Assembly (NCBI GenBank): GCA_036877525.1
Contig: JAZGTH010000008.1
Span: forward strand, 3,376,001-3,440,000
Length of the DNA: 64,000 nt
Source of the DNA: Chromobotia macracanthus
Taxonomy: Eukaryota; Chordata; Actinopteri; Cypriniformes; Botiidae
Reading direction: 5' to 3'
Shown here: positions 1 to 12,764 of the stretch, piece by piece
Position numbering within the stretch: the first letter of the stretch is position 1
How the letters are laid out: each line of letters begins with the position of its first letter
The notes under the pieces: model-generated
The model's database searches: none
What the model was told of the DNA's origin: nothing
The model's input: only the letters and a program-made list of their open reading frames with translations
Program-made: the position numbers and the translations under genes

Positions 1-1040
1 GTCGACACAGCGTTACATGTTTACTGCTGCAAAGCATGATGGGAATTTTGAGTGGGCACATGCATCCTACCCACTCAAGAGGTAAGCCTGTGTGTGCATA
101 AGCTGTGAACCCACCTGTGTCGTGCATGCTTGCATTTACTTCATTGCCATATGGACTCTCTTTATTCTCTTTATATAACAGATCTTATGAATATTCACAT
201 TGAGCAAGTGTCTTTCCCCTGTTTCTGCTTCATTTCCCAACATTCTGCTGATGGTATATATTGGCCTCTTAGCGGCCTGTAATAATCTATAATGCTGCAC
301 TTTTGCACTTTTCCTCTCGTTATGATACACATCAGGGGAGTGAGATGTAATTTAATTCCTCATATGAGTGAGTAATGAGGGTTTGTTTTGCATGATTTTC
401 TCTCTTATCGACTGCACTGAGGCTCTCCAGTCTGTATTCCAGTACTGTGATTAAAGTCCTTATGTTGCTACTCAAACCCCCCTTAAAGATCTTCTCTCCT
501 CTCCTGTAGCATCAATTAAATCCAAAGAGTTAGACAGTGTGTGCATGTGGGAGAGCACTTAAATTTGTGGATATTTAGGGATCCCTTCCCTAGGTTTCTC
601 ATCTGTATGGACATCTGGTGTTTATCCTAAGGCATCTATCATAACGGCTATTCAAGCATTTTATTAGAAAATTAGCACCCGACTCAAATGTCACTCCTAA
701 TAGCCCTGCTTAGTTTTCCTCATAATCATCGTAACGAGTGCCAGTCTTGGGATTTTGCTCGATTAGAAACAATTTTTTGGTAATTCTCGTGTTGCTGGCA
801 AGGGCACAACTGTTTGGATTAGCTCTGAGGACGATGGATCTGCCAATCAGCAGGCATACATGTATATGGTTTGTCAATGACGATTCTGTGGTTGTCTGAT
901 GTCCTTTCAAGGCTTTTAAATGCCGCTGAAAAGGTTAATTGAAGCATTTTGCTTCCTCATGACAATCTAGTGAGGGTGGCGTAAGATGTGCATCCACATT
1001 GCATTTGTTTCATGTTGCATCCATTGAGTGGAAGGCTTTA
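1..1040. other. Unique non-coding DNA, no gene seen
   Basis: Ordinary AT-rich, high-complexity sequence. The open frames on the minus strand are short, have no recognisable domain and do not look like exons. I see no repeat family here. Confidence 0.6.
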
Positions 1041-1411
1041 TTGTAATGGTTAATGCAGCACTCAAAATTTAATTTAAATTAAATACCATTTACCATATAT
1101 TCCAAATCATTCCTTGAGTTTGAATTAAATTTAAACTGAGGTATTAAAAAGGATGCAGAATTATCACATCAATTCAAATCAAACTCAAAGAATTGTATTC
1201 AACTGCTGTGAGTGCAGACATTAATAATATATTTTATTTTTCATAATTAATTACCCATAAATGTTATTATACACACAACATATGTTGTTAATAATCAATG
1301 TTTGAATAATTAATATAATTTTAATTTAATATAATTTTAATTTACATTTCATTTTATGGACCTTTGTCAAAAAACTCATAAGTTCTAATTTCTAAGTTTC
1401 CCAATAACTAC

Positions 1412-1452
<41 letters not shown>

Positions 1453-1560
1453 TATTATTATTTTATATATATTATAAAAATATAATATATATTATTTTTT
1501 TGTATATATTATTTTCTTTAACATGAATAATTCAAACACAAATGTTCATTGTGTAAACAA
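1041..1560. repeat. AT-rich low-complexity block with (TA)n microsatellite
   Basis: Very AT-rich DNA with an uninterrupted TA run at about 1,419-1,449, followed by degenerate TA/TTA sequence to about 1,515. The part at 1,060-1,210 holds loosely inverted copies of a TTGAGTTTGA-type word. It is too degenerate to assign to a transposon. Confidence 0.8.
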
Positions 1561-2390
1561 TATGAACAAAGACTAAAAAATGTTGTAAAAGTGTAATGGT
1601 CAATGTTAGTTCTTGTTAGATAATGCATTAGTGCATTCATGGTAATGAATGGAACCTTATTGTAACGTGTTACCATATAATCAGTAGATTCCAATTTTGA
1701 TGTCTATATTTATTTAAGTTATTTGAAACAACATGGTGTATGTGTTTTTAAAAGAAAAACCTCTGAAAAACATTTACTGGAGTAAAACATTGTGACAACT
1801 ATCCCTGGTTTTTTAATCAGAATTAATGTTTCTGGTTAAATGTTGTCATTCCCATTTAAATTCTGATTCAACATCCTATGGGGCGTGACCAATTCAATTA
1901 AAACTCCAATTTTATGAATTAACGGGAAGCTAATTATGAATTTTGGCCAGTCATGTCATGCAGGCTAAAATCTGCAGTCTAGAGTCAACACTGAATTCAC
2001 AAATGACACAGACTGTCATAAAACTTTTCCCCTCCCTTAACTGAGTTTCTGTTCATTCGAGGTAGTTGGTGCATTCTAGATAGGAGAGGAAGAAAGGAAC
2101 CAGGAGACATGTTGTCATGCTGAGTAATTAGTCTCTGTTGGGCAAGAAAGCGTCTGGATGTTTTGACACACAGCAGATTGTCCTCTAGTCCACTGAGAGA
2201 CCTGTCATCAGCCTGTGGGTCTGTCCAGGGATCATACACACACACACAAACACACACACTGCCATTTCTTTAAACTTCAGAGGGTTTGGCTGCCATCCAG
2301 TGCGCAGCACACACCCTGGATGTGAGGTGAAAGTTGTCTTTGTGTTGTCTGAGTTTCACATTCTACTTTCTTACTCTCTTTTATAATGAC
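1561..2390. other. Unique DNA with short (CA)n microsatellite
   Basis: No gene seen. A CA tract with one CAAA interruption lies at about 2,235-2,259. The frame that crosses it on the minus strand owes its VCVCVCV peptide to the microsatellite and is not a gene. Confidence 0.6.
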
Positions 2391-2520
2391 CTTCTTGTAG
2401 CTCAGCTGGTTGTGATGCTGACAACAGCATAGTTGTGGGTTTAATTCCCAGGGAACACATAAAGTGCTAGATGTATATCTTCTGTGTATATCTTCTATTT
2501 CTTTCAAATAAATATTTTTC
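2391..2520 (+). mobile_element. tRNA-derived SINE fragment (cyprinid HAmo-like head)
   Basis: The segment has a polymerase III internal promoter in tRNA layout. An A-box-like TAGCTCAGCTGGT lies at 2,398-2,410 and a B-box-like GGGTTTAATTCCC at 2,437-2,449, followed by AGGGAACACAT, as in tRNA-headed cyprinid SINEs of the HAmo type. The body then decays into AT-rich sequence and the usual L2-type 3' tail is not visible, so the copy is 3'-truncated. A functional tRNA gene is excluded because the acceptor and anticodon arms do not pair properly. The family name is from memory. Confidence 0.75.
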
Positions 2521-2860
2521 AAAAAATAATATATGTAATGTAGTTATGAATACTATTTTTCTTCCTTAAAAGTACTCACATAATTATTTTAAATAGCTAA
2601 AATGTTTAAATTCAATATGATTTGTGTGTCTTTAAGTCATATATTTAGGATGTGTTTATAAACACATCCTAAATGTATATGCATAAATGTCATTTTTATT
2701 TTGTGTCATTTTCATTTTGTCATTTTCATTTTTAATTGTGTTCTTTTCTTGTCCATGACCACTTTGCAGTTTTCCTCTTTTGGTCAGATAAATGGCTTTA
2801 TTTCTGTCCCTGTCCATCAGTAACTGTTAAGCATTGAGACATTATAAATAAAACACACTG
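2521..2860. other. AT-rich unique DNA containing a perfect palindrome
   Basis: No gene. The main feature is an exact 32-bp palindrome at 2,643-2,674 (arms 2,643-2,658 and 2,659-2,674, no spacer). A run of CATTTT-type words follows at about 2,690-2,735. Confidence 0.7.
2643..2674. repeat. Perfect 32-bp palindrome
   Basis: The left arm begins ATTTAGGATG and the right arm ends CATCCTAAAT. All 16 positions of each arm match with no spacer, and the flanks (CATAT / TATATG) extend the symmetry weakly. It could extrude as a cruciform in DNA. No known element was recognised. Confidence 0.9.
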
Positions 2861-3180
2861 TCCTGTCAGTCGGGCTCTATTAGCGGCTGCTCTATTACAG
2901 TGTCAGGGAAATCCAGACACGTTTTGACAAGGACGGAATTGGCCATTTATTTCCGTTTTTCTTTTTAATTACCTGGAATCGGCAAACAGTAAATGATGCT
3001 GTTAATGAGATGTGTAAACTCTAAAAATCAACATTCAAGGTGAGAAGCGCCCCTCAGGGGCCAAATGAGATACGCTGTCTGTCAGCATAATCCAGTCCCT
3101 CTGATAGGTAGCTTTACTGTGAAGAGAAATGGCACTTTGTGACAGTGTTGTGAGAAGGAAATCATTAAAGCTACACAAGA
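2861..3180. promoter_or_regulatory. Candidate conserved non-coding block
   Basis: High-complexity, repeat-free sequence with no open frame. It includes a TAATTA homeodomain-type core at 2,966-2,971 next to ACCTGG, and a GCGCCCCTCAGGGGCC stretch near 3,048. The texture resembles vertebrate non-coding enhancers, but only inter-species alignment can show conservation. Confidence 0.25.
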
Positions 3181-3564
3181 GAAAAAGAGAGAGAAAATGA
3201 GAGAGGGAGCAAGAGATTGTAAAGGCTAAAGGTTATTTGAAAAAGGAAGGAGCTAATAAGGAACAAGAAAAAGTCAGGATGAAAAGTTCACTCTCGTTGT
3301 CTTGTCAACTCTAAGTCTGTGGATTTCTAATCTGGACGTAACCTTAATCCGAAACCTTGGCCATGTATGTCAGAGTCATCCTGACACATTAAAACAATTG
3401 CATTATTTCACAGTGAAAACAAGAACAAGTTTATTTTGACTTTCTTATAAAGAAAATGTGGGTGTGCTTGCCCATGCAGAATTCGGCACTATGAGTTCAG
3501 TCGCTAGTTTTCTGAGTGGAAAGTATTTAGTAATCCATTGCTTAAGTTTTCTAAATGATTTTAG
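3181..3564. other. Unique DNA with purine-rich start
   Basis: A GA-rich patch at about 3,178-3,215 is followed by ordinary AT-rich DNA. No gene or repeat family recognised. Confidence 0.5.
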
Positions 3565-3665
3565 GGGCATTGCTAAGTAGTTGCTAAGGTGTTGAGTTTT
3601 TGGGGTGTGGTTAGGTGGCTGCGTCCTGGACTAAGTGAAAAATTCCCAAGCCCCAAGTCCTTATA
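3565..3665. repeat. GTTGCTAAGG-type cyprinid interspersed repeat fragment
   Basis: Contains GCATTGCTAAGTAGTTGCT, then AAGGTGTTG, GGTTAGGTGGCTGC and AAGCCCCAAGTCC. This is the layout of a degenerate repeat of GTTGCTAGG-like units that is common in cyprinid genomes (recognised from memory). Related words recur near 9,570 and 55,068. Confidence 0.5.
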
Positions 3666-6600
3666 ATAATGTAGTCTCTAGATATCATATGATATGAAGG
3701 TCATTATATATACATATATATATAGTCTTAGAAGAAACCACTAATTAATTTTGTTCTATTTTTTGGGGTTGAAAACAACTTAATTACAATATACAGCAGT
3801 TCTCTCCAGACCCAAAATAAATGATGTCTTTCCAAAACAAGGGTGACGAGAGTAGTGCAGAACAGCCCTCCAACTCAATGCATTGATTTGCATGTATGAG
3901 AATGTAATTAATCTTGATATGGCCTTAAAGCTCCGCTCGCCTCAATTCAGGTCAATTACTGCACTGACATACAAGTATTGACTGCAGAAAACACTTTAAG
4001 TCGCACACATGAAGTGGGGACAGACCTTTATGCCACACTTTCTGTGCATGTTTGGCCCTGAATAACAATATTAAAAATATTCAAAGTTTCTTTCAGCTCC
4101 TATTATGCAATCACACAGAATATAACAGTGTCACTGTCAGGGGCCGTCGTCAAATGGCTTACATAACTGAAATAGTGATAGTAGTCATTTGCTAGTGAAT
4201 GTTAAAGGGCCCACGCCAGTTCAATTATTCATCTGCTATGGCAGGACGTTTTAATCATCTAGATTCTCTTCCTTTCATCAAAACGAAGAATCCTGAAACA
4301 GTTATGAATTAGTAACAACAATTTTTGAGATTCTGTTTGATGACTGTTAATTAAGATAAAAAGTTTGACACATTTACTCCTCCCTCAAACACATGATATT
4401 TGTATAATCTTTGCTTTTGTAATAATCTCAACTTTTATTTTGATCCACGTTTTGATTCCTGTTGTTATAGCTACATGTGTCATATTAGTTTAGGCCCATA
4501 AAGAGAAGCGTTTCATAAAATAGTCATCTAAACTTTCAAGCTCCCTGAGATAAGCTATCATGAATTCTCTTTTGTCAGAGATTATTGTATGTGGCACTGT
4601 CATCATTATTCAGTGTTTACCTTGGAATAACGAAGGAGAAATAATGAGGGAATTAAAAAACAATGAAAAACAACCATTGTGAAATGTTAATGATGCGTCC
4701 TTGGGTGTGTGTTTGTTTTCCATGTGCGTTGATAAGTTCTTTTGAGCTGGTTACATCCCCACACAACAGAGACCTCAACATATGTGACTCATCTGTAATT
4801 GAAAGTGTACTTCATACCTGCTTCCTACAGAACGTTAATCTGCCTCAAATAAAGGCAATTGCATATAGCTACATCTGAGAGCTTTGTAATTGTAGATTTA
4901 ACAAATTATCTGATTTTTGAAGGTTATTTTTGTTGTCTTGAAGCAGTAGGAATCCTTTTACAGCTAGAAAATGGAACTTTGGAATTCTGTTTCAAATAAA
5001 TCCTTCAACTTTTGTTAGACTTCTAACATTAAAGCACTTTGCAGTCTTTTCTACACTAGTAAACAAACTTTGAGAATAGCAGATTAACCAAATCGCCTGC
5101 CATTTTATGGTTAATTTGTGACTTTTCACACTAAATTATTGTTTGTTGTTAACTCCTGAAAAAAGACAGATGACTTTATCCCAAAGTACAGTTTGACCAG
5201 TGACGATCTTCAGCTAGTATAAGGAACTGTTAGCAAGCAGGATGTTCAGCTGGTTTTCACTCCTGAGATCAGCGCTAAAGGCATGTCCTCTCCTCCTCAG
5301 GGGGTCATGATCTTCCAATGTGCTGTGACACAGGTCATCAGTGAAGAAAATAGTGTTATATTGGGTTAATCATGTCCAATTTCTCTCATTGTGTGTTTTT
5401 CTGACCCAGATTTAGAGGAGTACATTGTCCTTACAAAAGATCTGATTAGAATATGGGTTCAACTCAAACTGATTCAAATGCCTGTTTTTGACTATTGATA
5501 TTTTTTATTTCTTATGAGTGACCTTTAGGCCTTCAACATAAACATATCTGTAAATACACAAATACTGGGTCAGAATTCAGTTTTTGACTGAAGGCAAAAT
5601 TTTATGTCCACAACTGCCAGTGGCAAGTTTCAGACATTAACCTACAATAAAAAAAATGTAATAAAACTCTGTCTGCTTTATTTTTTAAAGCAGTAAAATA
5701 CATTCTGTGATGTACAATGTATCATTGTGTGCATTATCAAAGGCGAAAGGTCATAGACAAAACTTTTTTCAGAGAAATATGCCTTAAAACAATAGGTAGT
5801 ATAACAAAGTGATAACTGATTTTTTTTTATTGTAACATACATAAACATGTTGTGCTGCATTGGTGCTCTGACCCTCAGTCATTATGTGTGTAATAACTTG
5901 CCCTGCGTATGGAATATTCAGCACACATCCTAATTCTGAATTCATGAAACCTTTCCAAGAATAGAATACACTTGGTATTCCACTTTTAAAGCATTAGAGG
6001 CATGAATCAGATATGTTAGACAAACTATTTTCTTCCTTAAAATTACCCTAGCATGAAAAGTAACTGTGTTGCAATGTCTGTATCCTTCCCACACCCTTTA
6101 AAATTATGATTTTGGTCTGCTAGATGACTTTCTTATCTGTATCCAAGAAATATTTAAGCCATATATTTATATATATTTTTTCAATCTTTAAACACATTTT
6201 GATGTTGCATAAAGTAAGAAATAATCGCAAAAAAATTAACAAAATGATTAAACAAATATATTTCTTTAATTTATGTATAATACACATTTATGTGATAGCT
6301 TAGGCAATATGTACAGTATAACCCTATTACCATTGTTTAGTTTTAGGCCCTATTTGGACTCTGTTCATAAAATGCTTACATTCTGATTACTGTGTCATGC
6401 ACTAGACAAAGTTTTCAAGCAACTGTTCTTTATTGTAGTTGCCACCTTAAAGACAATTATATCACATGACTGTTAAAACTGTTCAATCAACCAATCAGAG
6501 TGCTCCATTTCCTTCTGGTATTTTACTTAATGAGCCTACATTACCACATTTCTCCGGCTTCATAAACATTGCTGAGGAAACAGATATGCTTTGACAAGTT

Positions 6601-7261
6601 TTCAACCAAGAGGCCTTTCTCTGACAGTCTAGGGAATATCGTTTTTGCCTGGTAATTACTACACCAGCTGTTGAAATGTATTTACATGTCATTAAGATGG
6701 CTTCTGTCGGAAGTGAGAGCGAGCGCGGGAGAGTCTCCTCTTGGTTCTTATCCCTGTGCGGCTGCACTTCCACAGCCACGGATGTCAGTGTGCAATGACC
6801 ATATAAGAGCTGGTATTCAGGGAGGTGTGAAAAGCGTCCAACGTTGTGGTGTCCTGGAAAGCAGGAGGAAATGTTTGCAAAGAAGTACCTTCCTGCCTTT
6901 TGCTCTCTACAGCTGTCAATGCTGCAGGCCCTGTTAAGGAAAGCCTGGTATAAATAGTTGGTCTAACTTTTTTTATCTCTTGAGTTTTGAATTACATACC
7001 TGCCAGCTGAACATTTCTCTGTTGATTATAGATTGTTAGATGAAATCACAAAGTATATATGTGCTGTTCATGTTCTGCAGGTCTCTGAACACTGTAATAA
7101 TTACATGTCAAACATCTCACAGGTGCACAGGTCCAATAGGTCCAACACACTGCACATCTCCAATAGACACTTGAATAGTGACAACTACTGACAAATCACT
7201 TTATGAAACTTTTTTTTTTTACAAAGCAAATCACAAGAAGAAAAAGGCTCACTTTTGGGAG
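3666..7261. other. Unique intergenic or intronic DNA, no gene seen
   Basis: Mostly AT-rich unique sequence with a short imperfect TA run at about 3,703-3,724. The open frames, at most about 94 codons, have no recognisable domain. The segment 6,690-6,930 is somewhat GC-richer but shows no protein similarity I know. Confidence 0.55.
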
Positions 7262-7340
7262 TGGGTTTCATTCAAAGGTTGTGGGTTTTATTCCCAGGGA
7301 ACACACATACCGATCAAATGTAAAATGTAATGCTGCCTTG
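7262..7340 (+). mobile_element. SINE fragment (B-box half)
   Basis: A B-box-like GTGGGTTTTATTCCC at 7,281-7,295 is followed by AGGGAACACACATACCGATC. This is the same arrangement as in the SINE at 2,391. The A-box half is missing, so the piece is 5'-truncated, and the L2-type tail is not clear. Confidence 0.6.
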
Positions 7341-7528
7341 GGTTAATTTTTTTAAACATTTAGTAAAATTAGACAAAAAAGGAACAAAAGAGAAAGTGAA
7401 GAGTTCTCAATTATAAAGTTTTTGTTTTTGTAACACTTTCATTACAATTAAGAAAATTTAATTGCTAATTTATATTACCATAATACCGTAATGATATGTT
7501 ATTTAAATTGTAAAATTATTTAAATGGT

Positions 7529-7971
7529 ACAGCTGTCATGGAAACACCAGGCTCCACCCCCATTCAGCAATCTCACTCACCTGAGTTCTGATCACTCAAA
7601 CCTGAACTTCATCACTCTTCACCACTGTAAAAACACACACTTCCCTCTGTTACATCGTCTGGTCTCGTTTATGGACAAAGACTCATCTCCATTGGTATTA
7701 TACTTACCTGATCTAGCAACTAGCCATCTCCTTCATCTGCTCTCCTTCGTTGGTTCCCACAATCTCCACATCTCCACTCCCTAACCAGCTCCTGGACTTC
7801 CATCTGCATCATAGTTTACTTTCCTGGTAATCCGTTTGATCTATGAACTGTTATTACTACTAATGTTATGTTCTCCGTTTATTACCTGTTGCTTCATACT
7901 TGTATACTGGAATAAACATACCTGTTGGGCTTAACTAATACATCTCTGAGTCTACGTTCCGTTACAACAGC
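7529..7971 (+). mobile_element. Solo LTR of a Ty3/gypsy-type element with 5-bp TSD
   Basis: The LTR spans 7,534-7,966 (433 bp). It begins TGTCATGG and ends GTTACA, the ends typical of fish gypsy LTRs, and has an AATAAA polyadenylation signal at 7,911-7,916 close to the 3' end. It is flanked by an exact ACAGC target-site duplication at 7,529-7,533 and 7,967-7,971. There is no internal gag/pol sequence, so this is the product of recombination between the two LTRs of a former full element. The polyadenylation signal puts the former element on the plus strand. The open frame within it is fortuitous. Confidence 0.9.
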
Positions 7972-10900
7972 ATGGCAGTAACTAGTAAAGTGTATCTAGG
8001 TTCAATTTGTTGAAAATAAAATAAAAACTGGAAACATCTGAACACATTATAGTAATGTAAGTTTGTCAGGACAATGTGCTTGATTGTCATGAAAACAATA
8101 TCCCCTTGTTTTGAAAACAAGTGTCATTTTGATACATACATTTGTCATGTATTTATATGATGGGGTAAATATGACCTGGACAAATTTTATGATTAAGCCA
8201 GTTACATTTCAATTATGTCTTTCAAGATCACATTCCTGTTGCAGCACAATTTACTGTTGATAACATGCCAGATTGCCCATAATTCCTCAAACATGCTCAG
8301 ATAAGCACATTTCGTGTAATCAATCATTCAATTTCCCACCCGTTTCAGAGTAAAGAACAAAAGATTTTCCTCTGAATTTCTTTTTGTTCTGTTGTAATTA
8401 TATGATGACCTTCATAAGCCACTGAATGTGACTCTAGGTCTCTGTGTCAAGAGGCAGAGAGATAGTCAAGATGTGCCCCTTTATTGCTATACTGTGTTAA
8501 ATGTCAAGAAGCAGTTGCAAAACCCATTATGTTCCCCATTCTGCATTAATGTGTGTCTTTTAATGAGCACATAAATTCATACATTAGCATGAGCTGAGGG
8601 GTAAGGCTCTCAGACATGTGCCATATGCTTTTGTACACTAGGTGGTGATCTTTCTGCCGGCGTGCTGGATGTGTTAGCATGGGCCTTGGTTCCCTAGCAG
8701 GAGGTTCCTCGTTGAGGAGCTTTGCATACGTCCTCGGGGTAACTGAGAATGTGGCTGTTTAGACATCTGTGTAGCTATTAGCATAAAACAATGCGGATCC
8801 AGCTCGTCCCAGCTGAGATGAAACCTCTATATTCACAGAGACTAAGGAACATTTGTTCGTTGGAAAGTGCAGTGTGGAGCAGATTTTGGAAGAGCAAGTT
8901 ATGCTAGAGATGTTTACATACATATACATAAAATAAATTAAATACACTCTGTCCTCTGTATTTTTGTATTAATGATCTAAAAATCGACTGATGTGTTGAA
9001 AAAGCAGATAATCACATTCAACAGCATGTAATCAAATTCTTCAATTCAAAGTGTTGTTTTTATATCTAATCTTTTTCCTTCTTTGAATGTGTGATCAAAA
9101 AGTCTTTGATAATTGGATAATAACTGCACAGATGAAAGGCATTTGAAGATTAATGCAAATGATTATTCCACCATGGTGCTGTGTTACAAAAATCGTCTTT
9201 GCTAAAGATCCTTATTTACAATGAGCTCTAGGGCCATTATTCTCCACATTAATATCACTCTGATGTGAATGACTTTTAAGTTGAAGTGTGTCATTTGTTT
9301 ATGTTAAAATACTTTCTCCTATTCTGGTTTAATGAGCAGAGACAAGTGTAAGCCATTCGATTAAATAAAGATGAAAAATCACAATTCACATCGTTCAGTC
9401 CTCATAGATTAAACTTACAGATGGAAAAAGAAACTTTCTCTAAGTTTCAACAGTATCATTAGCATAATTACAGTAAAGTAAACTATTATATTTGCATATA
9501 GCACTATAGAAAGTTGGAGTTTTATGCAGTATGAGGGACTGAATTTTATACCTCACTCACAACACCATAGCAATTGCATAGCAACACTTGGCCACCACCC
9601 AAATTATGTTAGTGGCATCATCTTTAGGGAAACAGTGGCAGGTGAAGCTAGTGTAGTCTCTTCTCCCAGGCATTCCCAAGCAGTAAACTCGACTCAAGCT
9701 CTCATTCCACAGTATTTCCGCAGAGCTCTGCTCTAAGCTCCATGCCAGTTGAGCACTCTTATGCTACTGATGTAGTGGTGCATGTCATCGAACATCTGAG
9801 TGGGTCCCTCAAGTGATACTGGAGTCACAGATCTGTGTCAGGTAAGAATCCAGTGGGCCACCAAGACTGTTCACAGGACAGATATCTGGAATTTTCTGTC
9901 TTTTCAATCTCTGTCTCTCTGAGGAGATTGGACATGATATAATAATTCTGTTCTGTGTTTCTGCATTTCAGTCAAGGAGGTTTATAATACATGGAGAGGG
10001 GAATGCCTTCTGGTTCATCTCAATGGCAGCTCATTTGCTGGTATAGGAGAACCTACATATGATCTGAACTCTGCTATCTTTAATTATGGGCACTGAGTTC
10101 TGTATTTTGAGCCAATCACCTAACCCGCAAATGTCATGTGACTGGCATCCTGACAGTGCTGGTTGGCTACAGAACAACAAGAACATGATCTGTTCCAAGT
10201 ATAGTTGACTTGATAGTGAAAGATTTTCCTTCTGATAAAACAATATGAAATTCACAGAAATTCTAATTATTTTAATTGGTTATAATAGGAATTGTATTGA
10301 ATTTATTGGAAACTATAAAGGATGTCTTTATAGGATCGCTACTGGTAATACTGGGAAAGCAACAAAAAAAACTTTCCTGCAACGTATAGATCACTTTTAA
10401 AGAACCTTGTTTTTTGTTTGTCAAAATACACAGCTACTTTACAATGGTCGTCAATCCAGAATGATAAGAGCTGCTTTTTGTTCCTAGATGGTGCATTTAT
10501 TGAATCTACCAGCAGGGCCTACTTGGACCAAACTTTGTGAGAATGTGATGTCATTGTATGGTCACTTCTGATGTTATCCGACACAAAATTAGTGAAAATT
10601 ACATGCATTTTAACAGTCTCAACAATATATTCTGTGCCAGTGCTTTGTACTCTTGCAAAGAGAAACTAAATGTGCTTCCAAACAACTCATTGTTATTGTT
10701 ATGTGATATGCTCTGAAGTTCTTGCTCGTAGCAGATGTGCTCTTTTCCAGGAACTTCCTCCCCTCAGTTCCCTACTCTCTGCAAAAATGTGATACTGACG
10801 AGCATCTACTCTTAAAGTGTCGCTTCAATTCACTCAGATCCGAGGAGTTGTTTTCTGTTTAGTTTTACAAGCTCCATGAACAAATAGGAAACTACATTCC

Positions 10901-12286
10901 TCCCCCATCCACAACACTTCTCCACCCCAAGTTCATCTTATGGACGCATTGATATATCCTCAAGGGAAACCGCAGGGGGCTGTGACAGCGTATGATGGAG
11001 CGAAGAAACATTTTTTCATACCTCGTGCAGCATTTGTCTTTAAGATGGAGAACAAATACAGACAAGCAGAGAGCAACAGGATGATAAGTGACTCTGACAA
11101 TCTCAGCTACATGGTTTTGTTTGTCTTTCCAAAGAAGGCCGGTAGCTGTTGAAATGTAACCATGTACACAGTAAAAATATTTTGTTCACACCGGGATCAC
11201 ACCGGGATACACAGTTTATGCCTAAATGGTGTTTATATCAAATTATATCTGGATCATTCTATGAAACTGATGCCTTTACCAGTTTGAGACAGATTTTTTT
11301 TGTAAGATCAATCATTTTTATAAGACTCAAACATTCTGTTATATTCATTCTGAGAAATAAAACGCATTGTGCCATTATAGGATGAATGAAAAGGTTTAAA
11401 TATAATGCTGGGATATAATTATATTAATTACCTTCAGAAAGGTAACAGGGTTGATCAGGTAACAGGCAGTTTAATTTAATTTGACATTACAAGCCTTGTG
11501 CTAAGCTCGAATTAGTGAATGAACTTCTTAGAAAGATAATTTAATGCTGATATTTCTACAAAAATCCACTTTCAATTATCAGTTGTTGGGGCAACAGAGT
11601 TGACATTTTAAAATAGTTCCCAGCTGACAAACATAAAACATAAGATAAAGTGATTACCAATGTAGCTGATGCTAGTTTTATTGTTTTACACATTCATAAA
11701 TATATGGCACCATTTTGCAGAATCTAATTCATATGGCTTAAATTGTAAAATCGTATTTGTTTCAAATGTGTTCAAATGCTCAGGAATATAATTATTATAA
11801 TTAGGGCATTTTTCTTTTCAAAATCCTGCAACCAAGGGTCAGTGTAGACATGTAGCGACTGTGAGACATATTCAACCTCCCATTTCTTTAGTGCTGTCAA
11901 ACCAAATATAAGTATAAATCTAAGAAGCCCACATGCCTTTGTCTAAATCACTTTCCACTGGCGTTTCTAATATGTTTTTGCTTTTAAACGGAATACTAAA
12001 ATACATATGTATAGCTTATCAAAATATGCCTCATTCAATGTTTTTGTGCACTAGCAATCCCATGACTGCATACTGTATGTATATGTATGGCCCTCCTGAG
12101 AAAACATCTATCTGATGTGTCATTTTTGAGTGTGTGTTAACAGTGTGTGTATGAATAAAGGAATATAATGGCCAGTACAATATATGATTGTCTTCATAGA
12201 CAAAAATGGCCTTTATTGCAGAGTGGGATTGTCTTGCCTGTTTCTGACATTATCTTATCCGTACTGTCAATATACTTACAGTACTG
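7972..12286. other. Unique DNA, no gene seen
   Basis: No recognisable coding sequence over about 4.3 kb. A stretch at about 8,640-8,760 is GC-richer and of high complexity. Around 9,565-9,600 is a short patch resembling the cyprinid CATAGCAACAC/GTTGCTATG repeat words. At about 11,186-11,208 the word ACACCGGGAT occurs twice in tandem. Confidence 0.55.
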
Positions 12287-12761
12287 TGCAAAAGTCTTAG
12301 GCACATTAGTATTTTCACACCCAAAAATGGTTTTAAGCAAGTTATTTATATTTTTTGTTGTAGTGTTAGTAGGAATTATAATGTGCATATAGGAGACAAC
12401 AGTCAGTGCTCCACAGAGAGATCTGATCTCACAATCATCGAGTCCGTCTGTGATTACATTATGAACCAACAGAAAAAACTTAGATTAAATCTAGAAGAAC
12501 TGTGGCAGCGTCTCCAAGCATCTCCAGCATCTTGAAGAAACCTGCCTGTAAAGCTACAGTGCTATGAAAAGATTTAGCCACTTGTTTAAAAATGCTGTAA
12601 AGTGAATATGCTTTCAAAAATATTGTCATAAATAGATTTTATCAATAAACTTCTAATAACTAAATCAAATAAATATTTTGTGTGAACACCCTTTGGTTTA
12701 AACCTCTTTTGTCCTTGGTAAACATGCACAAAACTTTTCAGGTAGCTTTGCAGGCAGGTCC
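12287..12761 (+). mobile_element. Rearranged Tc1/mariner element forming a foldback
   Basis: The left end TACAGTACTGTGCAAAAGTC (12,287 on) is a Tc1-type fish transposon terminus preceded by TA-containing DNA. The left arm runs to about 12,557 and includes the last coding part of a transposase. From 12,558 a second terminus-like sequence, AGTGCTATGAAAAG, starts in the same orientation. The DNA up to 12,761 is the inverted 3' part of the same element: 12,538-12,557 and 12,742-12,761 are reverse complements at 18 of 20 positions. The element has lost most of its transposase and cannot move by itself. The right side is cut off at the gypsy remnant at 12,762. Confidence 0.8.
12422..12535 (+). pseudogene. 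Tc1-like transposase, C-terminal fragment
   Basis: About 37 codons are open, reading SDLTIIESVCDYI near the start and ending in a TGA at 12,533-12,535. The D-L-x-I-I-E-S-V motif holds the third acidic residue (the glutamate at codon 7) of the DD34E catalytic triad of Tc1 transposases. The helix-turn-helix region and both catalytic aspartates are absent because the element is internally deleted. A second, inverted copy of the sequence just after this point lies at 12,558-12,761. It would have encoded DDE transposase of cut-and-paste DNA transposition and is now inactive. Confidence 0.8.
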
Positions 12762-12764
12762 GTC

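Noticed and set aside
2391..2460. Possible tRNA gene
   Set aside because: A- and B-box-like words are present, but the arms do not pair into a cloverleaf and the continuation matches SINE sequence.
7524..7784. 86-codon open frame
   Set aside because: It lies within the solo LTR and has no relation to gag or pol.
9836..9975. Intron-like pair: CAGGTAAGAAT donor and TTCTGCATTTCAG acceptor
   Set aside because: Neither flank is convincing coding sequence and such pairs are common by chance.
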